This document shows positions 53,687 to 60,984 of a stretch of DNA of 64,000 nt, piece after piece; within the stretch, counting starts at the first letter, position 1, and every line of letters starts with the position of its first letter. The notes beneath the pieces are model-generated. The model did not search any database. It saw only the letters and a list, made by a program, of their open reading frames with translations, and was not told where the DNA came from. Made by a program: the position numbers and the translations under genes. This stretch comes from Lachnospiraceae bacterium (GTDB lineage Bacteria > Bacillota > Clostridia > Lachnospirales > Lachnospiraceae): positions 17,824-81,823 of the forward strand of contig JAFYWF010000069.1 of assembly GCA_017558145.1 (NCBI GenBank). The letters are read 5' to 3'.

Positions 53687-55825
53687 CTATCCTTCCAACA
53701 TTAACAATTTCTTTTGGAATAAAATTTTTAAATTAAAGGATTTTTCCATTTCATCAAACAAGATAGTTGCATTACTATCATCTATTGCAGTCACCACTCC
53801 CTGCCCATAGGTTTTATGTACTACTACAACACCTTCTGCTAAGTGAAATAAAAATTCCTGATATTCCTGCTCTGAAAATACCACGCTTTTTTCTTTTAAA
53901 TATGCAGTCTTGCTTGTAACACTTGAATTCTTTTGCTTTACACTAATTTTATTTTCTTCTACAGATTTTTTAGGAAATAGCTGTTTTATAAAAGTAGATA
54001 TTTCCTTCGTTTGGAACAAATAAAGATTATTTTTCGCTCTTGTTACACCCACATAAAACAATCTTCGTTCTTCTTCATAGGTTTCAATTTCCTGTTTGTC
54101 TGCATGTTTATAATTCTTTGGTACTTCTTCCGGAAATATTCCATCATAAACATCCATCAGATAAACATTGTTATACTCTAATCCTTTACTTCCATGAATG
54201 GTTGATAAAATAAAATTTGTTTCCTCATGATTTGTTTTATTTTGAATGATGCTTTTTAACTCATCCATACGAGAAAGAAAACTACTTATGGTATCTTCCT
54301 TTCCTGCAATCATCTTCATAATAAAAACTTTTTTATCACTTAATCCAGCTCGTTCCATATATTCTTCATATCCCATGTAACGAAGAATACGATTTAACGC
54401 TTTTTGCGGATTTTCATTTCTCATATTGTTAAAATGTGTTTCCAATGCTTTCAAGTTTTTTCTGGTATGAGGTTTTAATTCCAAATATCCGAAAATTGCT
54501 GAAAATACAGAAATATGATATTCTCTACTAATCTCACACGCTTCTAAAGCCATCTTTTTTGTTAAATAAGTGGATATCTTATAATAAATAAGTTCAAACA
54601 AATCTGCATTTTTCATATCATAAGCAAACTTCATAATATTTTGTATATCCACTACTACCCGATGCGTAAAAAAAGAAAGCTCCGCATTACGGATATGATA
54701 CGGTATTTGATTTCTTTCTAATACATCTACCAAAGGAATGGCACTTTCATTATCACGATACAACACTGCCGTCTGCTCTATACAATCCTGTGCCACCTTT
54801 AACAAATAGGAATATTGGGCACTTCTGCTTTTTAATACAACTTCCTTAATCTCCGTTCCCTTATCCTTAGTAGCTTTCATATGTTTTTCGTGACGAAGAG
54901 TATTTTTTTGAATAAATTGATCCGCTGCCTCCACAATATTCGCATTGGAACGGAAATTTTCCTCCATTAAAAGAATTTTTGCTCCCTGATGATTTTTTTC
55001 AAAAGATAACAAAGCCTCCGGATATGCCGCTCGAAATCCGTAAATACTTTGGTCTTCATCTCCTACCATGAATAAATTCTCATGTTTCGCAGAAAGCAAT
55101 GCAATTATCTCATGTTGAATTTTGGATGTATCCTGGGCTTCATCCACACAAATATAAGGAAAGCTTTCCTGATAATATCCTAATAATTCAGGAGACGCTT
55201 TTAAAAGTCTGTATGCGTACACCATTTGATCATCATAATCCATGCATCCACGCATCTTTAACTCTTTGCAGTACTCTTTATAAATTGTCAACAAATGACA
55301 TCCTGCTTCTTTTTCCAATTCCAGAATTTCATCATCTGAAAGCATCATATTTTTAATGTAGGTAATATAAGTTTTGATGCCTTTCAAATCACTTTCCGTA
55401 GGATATTCCTCTTCGTACTTCTGATATAGGGAAGATAGAATCATAATCAAAACTTTATCATCACTTTCCAAAGTAAAAGGCTGCTTCCCAATTTGATTTC
55501 CATAATGCTTAATAATACCTGCACATACACTATTTATGGTTCGAAATTCCATTTGGTTACCTAGCTCATCACCAAAAAAGCGGCTAAACCTTCTTCTCAT
55601 ATCATTAGTTGCTGCCACAGTATAGGTAAGTGTAAGTATTTGAGACGGATGAATTCCATGACAATAAATCATATAGCCCAGTCTTGCTACCAACACTGTT
55701 GTTTTCCCACTTCCCGGCACGGCAAGAAGCAGTACCGGTCCGTCCACTGCCTGTACTGCTTCTTTTTGTTGTTTATTTAAATTTATTGGAAATTTCTCCA
55801 TAAAAATTTCATATGTAATGGCCAT
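53687..55825 (-). CDS. UvrD/PcrA-like superfamily 1 helicase
   Basis: A 712-residue helicase. Motif I: AVPGSGKTTV (about 35-44). Ia and II: YICVDEAQDTSK. III: GDEDQSIYGFRAAYPE. V: STIHGSKGLEYNNVYLMD. VI: RRLFYVGVTRAKNNLYL. The C-terminal HKTYGQGVVTAIDDSNATILF is the tudor-like domain of PcrA/UvrD. It unwinds DNA 3' to 5' in repair or fork processing. It lies 22 bases after the AEC carrier gene. Whether it is the essential PcrA or an accessory paralogue cannot be decided here. Confidence 0.9.
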   Translation of the reverse strand: MAITYEIFMEKFPINLNKQQKEAVQAVDGPVLLLAVPGSGKTTVLVARLGYMIYCHGIHPSQILTLTYTVAATNDMRRRFSRFFGDELGNQMEFRTINSVCAGIIKHYGNQIGKQPFTLESDDKVLIMILSSLYQKYEEEYPTESDLKGIKTYITYIKNMMLSDDEILELEKEAGCHLLTIYKEYCKELKMRGCMDYDDQMVYAYRLLKASPELLGYYQESFPYICVDEAQDTSKIQHEIIALLSAKHENLFMVGDEDQSIYGFRAAYPEALLSFEKNHQGAKILLMEENFRSNANIVEAADQFIQKNTLRHEKHMKATKDKGTEIKEVVLKSRSAQYSYLLKVAQDCIEQTAVLYRDNESAIPLVDVLERNQIPYHIRNAELSFFTHRVVVDIQNIMKFAYDMKNADLFELIYYKISTYLTKKMALEACEISREYHISVFSAIFGYLELKPHTRKNLKALETHFNNMRNENPQKALNRILRYMGYEEYMERAGLSDKKVFIMKMIAGKEDTISSFLSRMDELKSIIQNKTNHEETNFILSTIHGSKGLEYNNVYLMDVYDGIFPEEVPKNYKHADKQEIETYEEERRLFYVGVTRAKNNLYLFQTKEISTFIKQLFPKKSVEENKISVKQKNSSVTSKTAYLKEKSVVFSEQEYQEFLFHLAEGVVVVHKTYGQGVVTAIDDSNATILFDEMEKSFNLKILFQKKLLMLEG

Positions 55826-55847
55826 CTTTCATTTCCTTTACCTACCA

Positions 55848-56786
55848 TCAAATAAATGCTAACTGTTTTAATAAAAATACCCAAATAAAAATTGTTAGTA
55901 TAGAAAGTGCTGTTGATACTACCACGATTTCTCCTGCAAGTTCTCCGTCTCCATCCATTTGCTCGGCCATGGTATAAGAAGACACTGCTACAGGTGCTCC
56001 GGTCATTAAAAAAATTGGTACTAATGTTTCATTTCGAAACCCCATGGCAATAGCTGCCACTAACACAAGAAAGGGAAAGACAACCAATTTCCCTATCACT
56101 GTAATCATTAGTTGTTTCATAGTTTCTTTAACCCTGCTAAAATGAAACTCTCCTCCCAAAACCAAAAGAGCTAACGGTGTAGCTACTTTCCCAATATCTA
56201 TTACTGTTTTTTCTATCGCATAAGGTAATGATATATTTAACTGATTTAACCCAATTCCCAAAACAGAAGCAATAATCAAAGGATTGGTTATAATTCCTTT
56301 CACAATTACCTTACTATTTGGTTTACCACCACGAAATATTTCCAAGGTAATCACTGCTAAAACATTATATATGGGAACTATGATTCCTACTAATAGAGAA
56401 GTAATTCCTATGTTATCCTCTCCACATAAAGAAATAGCAAGAGGAATTGCAAATAATACAAAATTGCTGCGAAACAATCCCTGAATCATTACTCCTCGTT
56501 TATTATTTTGCTTTTCAATAAAAGGCACTAAACATAATAAAACCAAAAACCACAGTAATAAGCTTATAATTGAAAATAATATTACTTTTTTATTAAATGC
56601 TACCAATAAATTAGTGGAATAAATACTTTGAAACAAGTACGTTGGTAAAAATACTTTAAAAACTAACCTATTCATCGTTTTTAAAGCAACTACCTCATAC
56701 ATTCCCAATAATTGTAATCCATATCCTAATGCAATCACTAAAAATAAAGGTAAGACCACATTTAATGATATTATGAAATTATTCAT
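55848..56786 (-). CDS. AEC family transporter
   Basis: The ATG at 56786 follows GGAAAG and overlaps the previous stop; a longer frame opens at 56801. The 312-residue product has ten membrane segments. GLQLLGMYEVVALKTMNRLVFKVFLPTYLF and GEFHFSRVKETMKQL resemble malate/auxin-efflux-type carriers (PF03547). It may export or import malonate, malate or another anion. It is coupled translationally to the Spx/ArsC gene. Confidence 0.87.
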   Translation of the reverse strand: MNNFIISLNVVLPLFLVIALGYGLQLLGMYEVVALKTMNRLVFKVFLPTYLFQSIYSTNLLVAFNKKVILFSIISLLLWFLVLLCLVPFIEKQNNKRGVMIQGLFRSNFVLFAIPLAISLCGEDNIGITSLLVGIIVPIYNVLAVITLEIFRGGKPNSKVIVKGIITNPLIIASVLGIGLNQLNISLPYAIEKTVIDIGKVATPLALLVLGGEFHFSRVKETMKQLMITVIGKLVVFPFLVLVAAIAMGFRNETLVPIFLMTGAPVAVSSYTMAEQMDGDGELAGEIVVVSTALSILTIFIWVFLLKQLAFI

Positions 56787-57130
56787 AAATTTTCTTTCCA
56801 TTCAGCTTCTTTAAAGCCTACAAGGATAGCCTTTTCTGCTATCACCAATGGTCGCTTTACTAACATTCCATTAGTTGCAAGAAGCTGCAATTGCTCCTCT
56901 TCGCTCATGGAAGGTAATTTATCTTTTAACTGCATTTCTTTATATAAAAGACCACTGGTATTAAAAAATCTTTTTAAAGGTAATCCACTTTTTAAGTACC
57001 ATGCTTTTAATTCATCATAGGTGGGATTATCTTCCACTATATGACGTTCTGTATAGTTTATATTCTGTTCGTCCAACCATTTTTTTGCCTTTTGGCAGGT
57101 GGTACATTTGGGGTAATGAATAAATAACAT
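56783..57130 (-). CDS. Spx/ArsC-family thioredoxin-fold protein
   Basis: A 115-residue protein with CTTC at 9-12, a thioredoxin-like fold, and the GMLVKRPLVI segment with the family's conserved Arg. Members are arsenate reductases or Spx/MgsR transcription factors. The CxxC favours Spx/YffB-type redox function. No ars genes are adjacent, so arsenate reduction is not supported by context. AGAGGAG precedes the ATG. Confidence 0.85.
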   Translation of the reverse strand: MLFIHYPKCTTCQKAKKWLDEQNINYTERHIVEDNPTYDELKAWYLKSGLPLKRFFNTSGLLYKEMQLKDKLPSMSEEEQLQLLATNGMLVKRPLVIAEKAILVGFKEAEWKENL

Positions 57131-57202
57131 ATATTTTCTCCTCTTCTATCTCCAAAAAAGTAAACGGATAGTTTCACAATACCATGAGTATGCAATAAAA
57201 AC

Positions 57203-57230
57203 AAAAAACACCAAATTGGTGTCTTTTTTA
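57203..57230 (-). terminator. Terminator of the eutS-BMC-eutP operon
   Basis: On the minus strand GACACC pairs with GGTGTT over AATTT-type loop bases and is followed by a T-rich run. It is placed 20 bases past the eutP stop and shows that no further eut genes are read downstream. Confidence 0.75.
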
Positions 57231-57248
57231 TTGCTTTTCAATTTTTCT

Positions 57249-57779
57249 CTATTTTATATGCTCCGGATAATCCACACCTTCCGGAAGTGGATCCCATGAA
57301 TTTAACCCTAAGTCCTGTTTGAATTTCGCCTGTTCGAATGTAAGTTTCGGAAAATCACCTTCCAGATATTCTAAAAGTTCGTTAACCCCTTCTCTGGTTG
57401 CATTATTAATCAGAAAAACACGTTCACATCCAATATTTATCATCCATTGTTTTACCATATCAATGTTGGCATATGGTGAATCGATTTTAGTAATAACACC
57501 AATCAGCGGTCTTAAAATAAAGGAACGGAGACTTGCACCAAATAAGCTGAATGGTTCATCCGCAGCCTGTACAACAGCAACTACATCTGCTTCAAAAGAG
57601 AAACATGCAAGACCAACGCTAAAACACTTGGATTCTGCATATTCACCGGGAGAATCAATGGTGTTGTCCTCGGTGGTCGTGTATTGAGTTTTTACATAGT
57701 GAAGTTCTTCACCTTTCAATGCCTGTGTCAGAGAAGTTTTTCCAGCTTCACTTCTTCCCATTAAAAATAGTTTTTTCAT
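57249..57779 (-). CDS. eutP: EutP/PduV-like GTPase
   Basis: A 176-residue small GTPase. The P-loop is GRSEAGKTSL (8-17), G3 is DSPGEY (42-47), and G4 TKID lies at 97-100, where PLIGVITKID replaces the strict NKxD. The C-terminus is extended by about 25 residues (QDLGLNSWDPLPEGVDYPEHIK), which could act as an encapsulation-like tail. EutP-type proteins associate with ethanolamine or propanediol microcompartments; acetate kinase activity has been reported for a Salmonella EutP. It is the last gene of a three-gene operon. Confidence 0.85.
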   Translation of the reverse strand: MKKLFLMGRSEAGKTSLTQALKGEELHYVKTQYTTTEDNTIDSPGEYAESKCFSVGLACFSFEADVVAVVQAADEPFSLFGASLRSFILRPLIGVITKIDSPYANIDMVKQWMINIGCERVFLINNATREGVNELLEYLEGDFPKLTFEQAKFKQDLGLNSWDPLPEGVDYPEHIK

Positions 57780-57800
57780 ATTACACTTTATCCTATTTTA

Positions 57801-58226
57801 CTAGCTTCTATGGATTGTACATGTGCCGAAACCAATTTCGCCAAAATATTTTACTACAGATTCTACCGCAGTCTGTACTTCTGCTATTTTTCCGGATACA
57901 ATTAGGGAACCACAAAAACGATCCATAAACATAATCTGCACATCAGCACTTTTCACAGCAACGTCAGCGGCCACAACAACGGCTTCCCAAGGAGTAAAAC
58001 GAACGAGTCCAAGTGCTTCTCCTGTATGGTCTTCCCCCTCATGAACTCCAATGTGTAGCGCAAGATTCTGATAGATACGTTCTTCAGATGGATTCAATAC
58101 ATGTGCTAAGCAAACTTCTTTTGCAGGAACACGTACACGGGTCATACGTAAACGCTTTCCCTTGAGGTTTTCAAAATCATCCCGGAAGATTTTTTCTAAA
58201 AGCTGCTCTTTTGTTATACGAGACAT
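57801..58226 (-). CDS. Second circularly permuted BMC shell protein (EutS/PduU-like)
   Basis: A 141-residue paralogue of the upstream EutS. It aligns from VPAKEVCLAHVL on, through YQNLALHIGV, FTPWEAVVVAADVAVKSADVQIMFMDRFCGSLIVSG to the end. The first about 30 residues (EEL...FENLKGKRLRM) are extra and basic; they could form the central pore plug or an interaction tail. It would form hexagonal shell tiles, possibly mixed with EutS. It sits between eutS and eutP, 11 and 21 bases from them. Confidence 0.85.
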   Translation of the reverse strand: MSRITKEQLLEKIFRDDFENLKGKRLRMTRVRVPAKEVCLAHVLNPSEERIYQNLALHIGVHEGEDHTGEALGLVRFTPWEAVVVAADVAVKSADVQIMFMDRFCGSLIVSGKIAEVQTAVESVVKYFGEIGFGTCTIHRS

Positions 58227-58237
58227 ATATACACTTC

Positions 58238-58603
58238 CTATCTTTTTGTTACATCGCAGGTTACATACCCCAGTGAATCACGGAAGTAATCTACAATCTC
58301 GTTCATTGCTGACATAACGTCTGAAATTACACCTGTAATAATCAATGTTCCTGTGAATCGATCTGCAAATCCCAAATAAACATTGCCACTTTTTACTGCA
58401 ATATCGGATGCAATAACTGCTGATTCAGGTGGTGTCATATTCATGATACCAATTGCAGCAGAACGATAATCTACATGTGGATCCAAACCGAGTTTTTGAT
58501 ATATGATTGGATCCGGACTTCCCATTACATGTGCGAATGTAATTTCTTTCCCAGCCACTGTTTCCTGTACAATTCTAATCTGTTCTGTATGTTCATTTGC
58601 CAT
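58238..58603 (-). CDS. eutS: Ethanolamine microcompartment shell protein EutS
   Basis: A 121-residue circularly permuted BMC domain protein (EutS is about 111). TFAHVMGSPDP (about 23-33), YQKLGL and MTPPESAVIASDIAVKSGNVYLGFADRFTGTLIITG are characteristic. EutS hexamers are bent and are thought to help shape the shell. It is the first gene of the operon, with GTGAGGAAAA as ribosome binding site and an excellent promoter upstream. The rest of a eut locus is absent. Confidence 0.88.
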   Translation of the reverse strand: MANEHTEQIRIVQETVAGKEITFAHVMGSPDPIIYQKLGLDPHVDYRSAAIGIMNMTPPESAVIASDIAVKSGNVYLGFADRFTGTLIITGVISDVMSAMNEIVDYFRDSLGYVTCDVTKR

Positions 58604-58633
58604 AGGTTTTTCCTCACTTTCATACCTATTAAA

Positions 58634-58662
58634 ATTTTACTATTTTGGTAAAAACAAGTCAA
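58634..58662 (-). promoter_or_regulatory. Strong promoter of the eutS operon
   Basis: On the minus strand TTGACT (58657-58662) and TAAAAT (58634-58639) are exactly 17 bases apart. The transcript would start about 25 bases before eutS. No EutV-type double hairpin antiterminator site is visible in this short leader. Confidence 0.65.
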
Positions 58663-58670
58663 GATTTATA

Positions 58671-58775
58671 CTACCACGATAACAAAACTACTGTCTCACA
58701 ATGCGGAAGTATAAATTCTCGCTTTAACACTTCGCGAACCCGCATGGTTACTGGGTTTTTACACCCCTTTGTCAT
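58671..58775 (-). CDS. Possible 34-residue ORF within a hairpin-rich region
   Basis: An ATG at 58775 opens a 34-codon frame ending at TAG (58671). A second ATG is at 58745. The last 24 residues read MRVREVLKREF then ILPHCETVVLLSW. An AAAGGGG-like site lies inside the first codons rather than before them, so translation is doubtful. The same DNA folds into several hairpins, and the frame may be incidental to a structured RNA. It ends just upstream of the eutS promoter. Confidence 0.3.
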   Translation of the reverse strand: MTKGCKNPVTMRVREVLKREFILPHCETVVLLSW

Positions 58776-58890
58776 TTTATCATGTTTGAGTAGTATTGCC
58801 TACTCCATTGGCGTACAGACTGCTTGACTTTGTAAACGTGCGGCGGGTACGCCGATAACTTATAACACTTTGATAAGGCAAAAGTGTTGT
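58676..58890 (-). ncRNA. Candidate structured RNA or element end; main content of the 58604-59144 gap
   Basis: Three perfect inverted repeats are packed here: GGGT/ACCC (58753-58766), GGCGTAC/GTACGCC (58810-58816 and 58847-58853), and AACACTTT/AAAGTGTT (58864-58871 and 58881-58888). An imperfect GCGGAAGT/ACTTCGC pair lies at about 58699-58731. Local G+C is clearly higher than in neighbouring gaps. No known RNA family is recognised; strand is assigned from the flanking genes only. Confidence 0.35.
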
Positions 58891-58966
58891 AAATATCGCT
58901 TCTATTTTGGTAATATATCGGTCCGCAGATTTGTTTTGGATAGTATTGTGAATGACTTTAACACCC

Positions 58967-59068
58967 TTTAATGTTCACTTTTATTCTTTCAATGTCCGCT
59001 TTTTACTCTTTGAATGTCCACTTTTCACTTCCAATATCCACTTTTGCAGTTTCAATTTTTACTTTTAC
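58967..59068 (-). repeat. Five degenerate tandem repeats of about 21 bp
   Basis: On the plus strand the unit TTTCAATGTCCACTTTTNAC recurs about five times, with decreasing similarity at the ends. The period of about 21 bases (two helical turns) resembles iterons or a regulator array. It lies downstream of the accessory gene cluster and next to the hairpin-rich segment. Confidence 0.6.
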
Positions 59069-59144
59069 CATAACCGATGTTTTTCTTGTACAGTTACAAA
59101 TACAATTATCTTACAACCAACCATTTAATTATTACCATTCTTTC

Positions 59145-60488
59145 CTACCAATACCAACTCTTTCTGATACTGTCTTGCAAAGATTTTTCCTTTTCTTCAG
59201 CACTTTTTTCATGCTGACGCTTTCCAAGGTATTCATCTTCAGTCGCTACAGATGGATCATACCAGTCAGCCTTCTTATTAGCCCATTCAATCCATTCTGG
59301 AGTTATATCTTCATTTTCACTCTCAATCATAGCCTGAATATATTCCCTTATTTCCTTTGCAATTCTATAATCTTCAGCTTTGTTTACAAGCTCTTTTACA
59401 AGACGAATTTCTTGTTCTTTTCTTTGCCGATTTTCTTCTCTGCGTCTTGCTTCCTCAGCTTTCTTACGTTCCGCCTCTTCCCGCGCTTCGCGTGTAATTC
59501 TATTTTCCTCCGCTTTCTCATACAAAGTAATCAGAATATCACCGAGTCTTTCTTCCAATTTTTCAGACTCACTATCCCTTATGTAACTTCGCTCTCCAAA
59601 CACAATACGAAGTTTTCCATTATAAACCTTGTCATACTTTCTTATTTGCGGTTTTGATGCCCAACGGTGATTCTTGACTTCATCATTATACTTTACAAGT
59701 GCTTGCGCCTCTTGCTTTGTCAATTCGTGCTTTACTTGGTCTTGACTCTCAGCCATTCGAAATCTAACAATATCGTTTTTAATTTTTAATGACAAATCAC
59801 TATTAATACTTCCACCCAAAGATTCAATTGCTTTAAACATTGTATCTAATATAGCAATCGCACGAGACATACTTTCATCGGACATTTCCTTAAAAAATTC
59901 CGGTTCGTTTTCTGGCTTATTATATCTGGGATTATAGTATTGTCTACTTTGTGCTTCTTTAAGCCTCGTCTTATAATCTGCAATATCTTTTTTATATTGA
60001 ACTAATGTTTTATGTAAGCGTGTATTCTGATTTATCTGAAGATTGCATGCAAGTTCTAATACTTTACTTCTTTCTGTTTCATCTAAAAATTCAAGTATTC
60101 CATCCGACCACTTGGATATGTTCTCTGCTTTATTCTGTTGCTGCTCTTCCTCTACTATTTCCACATCTTCTTTTATTTCAGCTTGTACATTTTCAATTAT
60201 TTCCGTTACTTTCCTAATACGCTTAATCGTCGCATCATTTGTTATCAATAGGAGTTCTGTTTCTTCAATGCCTGATAATTCAACCACTTCTTTTGATACA
60301 TCTTTTCCCATATTCTTTCTAGTCCAATAACCCGAAGATGGAAATGGTACATTTTCAGCTTTGCATGCAGCAATTAATTTTCCGTAATTCAAATTGTATT
60401 TTCTAGCTACTCCTGCAACTGAAAGCGCCCATATTTCATCATAGAGCTGCTTACGCGTCAATTTAACTATTCCTTTTTCATTCTCCAT
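59145..60488 (-). CDS. Helical protein with N-terminal HTH-like RKQLYDEIW domain
   Basis: A 447-residue protein with AAGGAG before the ATG. Residues about 9-58 (LTRKQLYDEIWALSVAGVARKYNLNYGKLIAACK...PFPSSGYW) form a helix-turn-helix-like module found at the N-terminus of many large bacterial proteins of unknown role. A coiled segment (about 90-215), a middle domain with KLRIVFGERSYIRD (about 300-315) and a very charged Arg/Glu helix (about 330-375) follow. The C-terminus contains PEWIEWANKKADWYDP. It probably binds DNA. It is the third gene of the accessory cluster, 76 bases after the small gene. Confidence 0.7.
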   Translation of the reverse strand: MENEKGIVKLTRKQLYDEIWALSVAGVARKYNLNYGKLIAACKAENVPFPSSGYWTRKNMGKDVSKEVVELSGIEETELLLITNDATIKRIRKVTEIIENVQAEIKEDVEIVEEEQQQNKAENISKWSDGILEFLDETERSKVLELACNLQINQNTRLHKTLVQYKKDIADYKTRLKEAQSRQYYNPRYNKPENEPEFFKEMSDESMSRAIAILDTMFKAIESLGGSINSDLSLKIKNDIVRFRMAESQDQVKHELTKQEAQALVKYNDEVKNHRWASKPQIRKYDKVYNGKLRIVFGERSYIRDSESEKLEERLGDILITLYEKAEENRITREAREEAERKKAEEARRREENRQRKEQEIRLVKELVNKAEDYRIAKEIREYIQAMIESENEDITPEWIEWANKKADWYDPSVATEDEYLGKRQHEKSAEEKEKSLQDSIRKSWYW

Positions 60489-60564
60489 CCCGGCAGCTCC
60501 TTCCCTTCGTATTTTTTATTGACATCCTCATATTTTCCTAGCGAAAACGCATACTCAAAAAGTT

Positions 60565-60909
60565 CTAATTCTGCTGATTGTCGTTTTCGCTTAATAGAAA
60601 AACCAAGTCTTTTTTCATCTCTTCAAACTGTTCTATTATAGTATTAAGACTTTTTTCTATATTTTGAACTTGTACTTCTGACGTTCTTCCATATTTATAT
60701 GCAATTAATCTCTCACCTATTATGTGATATGACCAACTTTCAGAATATGTTCTATCTCTTTCCTCATTGTGAATTGCAAAACCAATTGGTAAAAGATTAT
60801 TTCGCATACCAATACTTACTGCCATAGGAGATATTCCAAGGTAATCTGCCGCTATTTTACATGTAATCTTATTCATATTTCTAATATCTTCATCTGTATA
60901 CTTTTGCAT
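60565..60909 (-). CDS. Small HTH protein (excisionase-like)
   Basis: A 114-residue protein with AAAGAGGTG before the ATG. Residues about 12-40 (NKITCKIAADYLGISPMAVSIGMRNNLLPIGFAI) form a MerR/excisionase-type helix-turn-helix. WSYHIIGERLIAYKYG follows, then a C-terminal coiled helix (about 80-107). Similar small proteins occur in clostridial conjugative elements and phages as regulators or recombination directionality factors. It lies between the TOTE-like gene and the 447-residue gene. Confidence 0.65.
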   Translation of the reverse strand: MQKYTDEDIRNMNKITCKIAADYLGISPMAVSIGMRNNLLPIGFAIHNEERDRTYSESWSYHIIGERLIAYKYGRTSEVQVQNIEKSLNTIIEQFEEMKKDLVFLLSENDNQQN

Positions 60910-60984
60910 AATTCACCTCTTTTTATAATAGCAATTCAATATATCCATTTTGGATTAATGTATTAATTTTTAAATTTGTTTTAA

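Noticed and set aside
59003..59071. 22-codon minus-strand frame through the 21-bp repeats
   Set aside because: The repeat period is a multiple of three so frames stay open by chance; there is no ribosome binding site and a stop interrupts the array.
58971..59657. Long plus-strand open frame of 228 codons
   Set aside because: It overlaps the 447-residue gene in antisense and the tandem repeats; composition (Phe/Leu/Ser-rich) is typical of antisense shadow frames.
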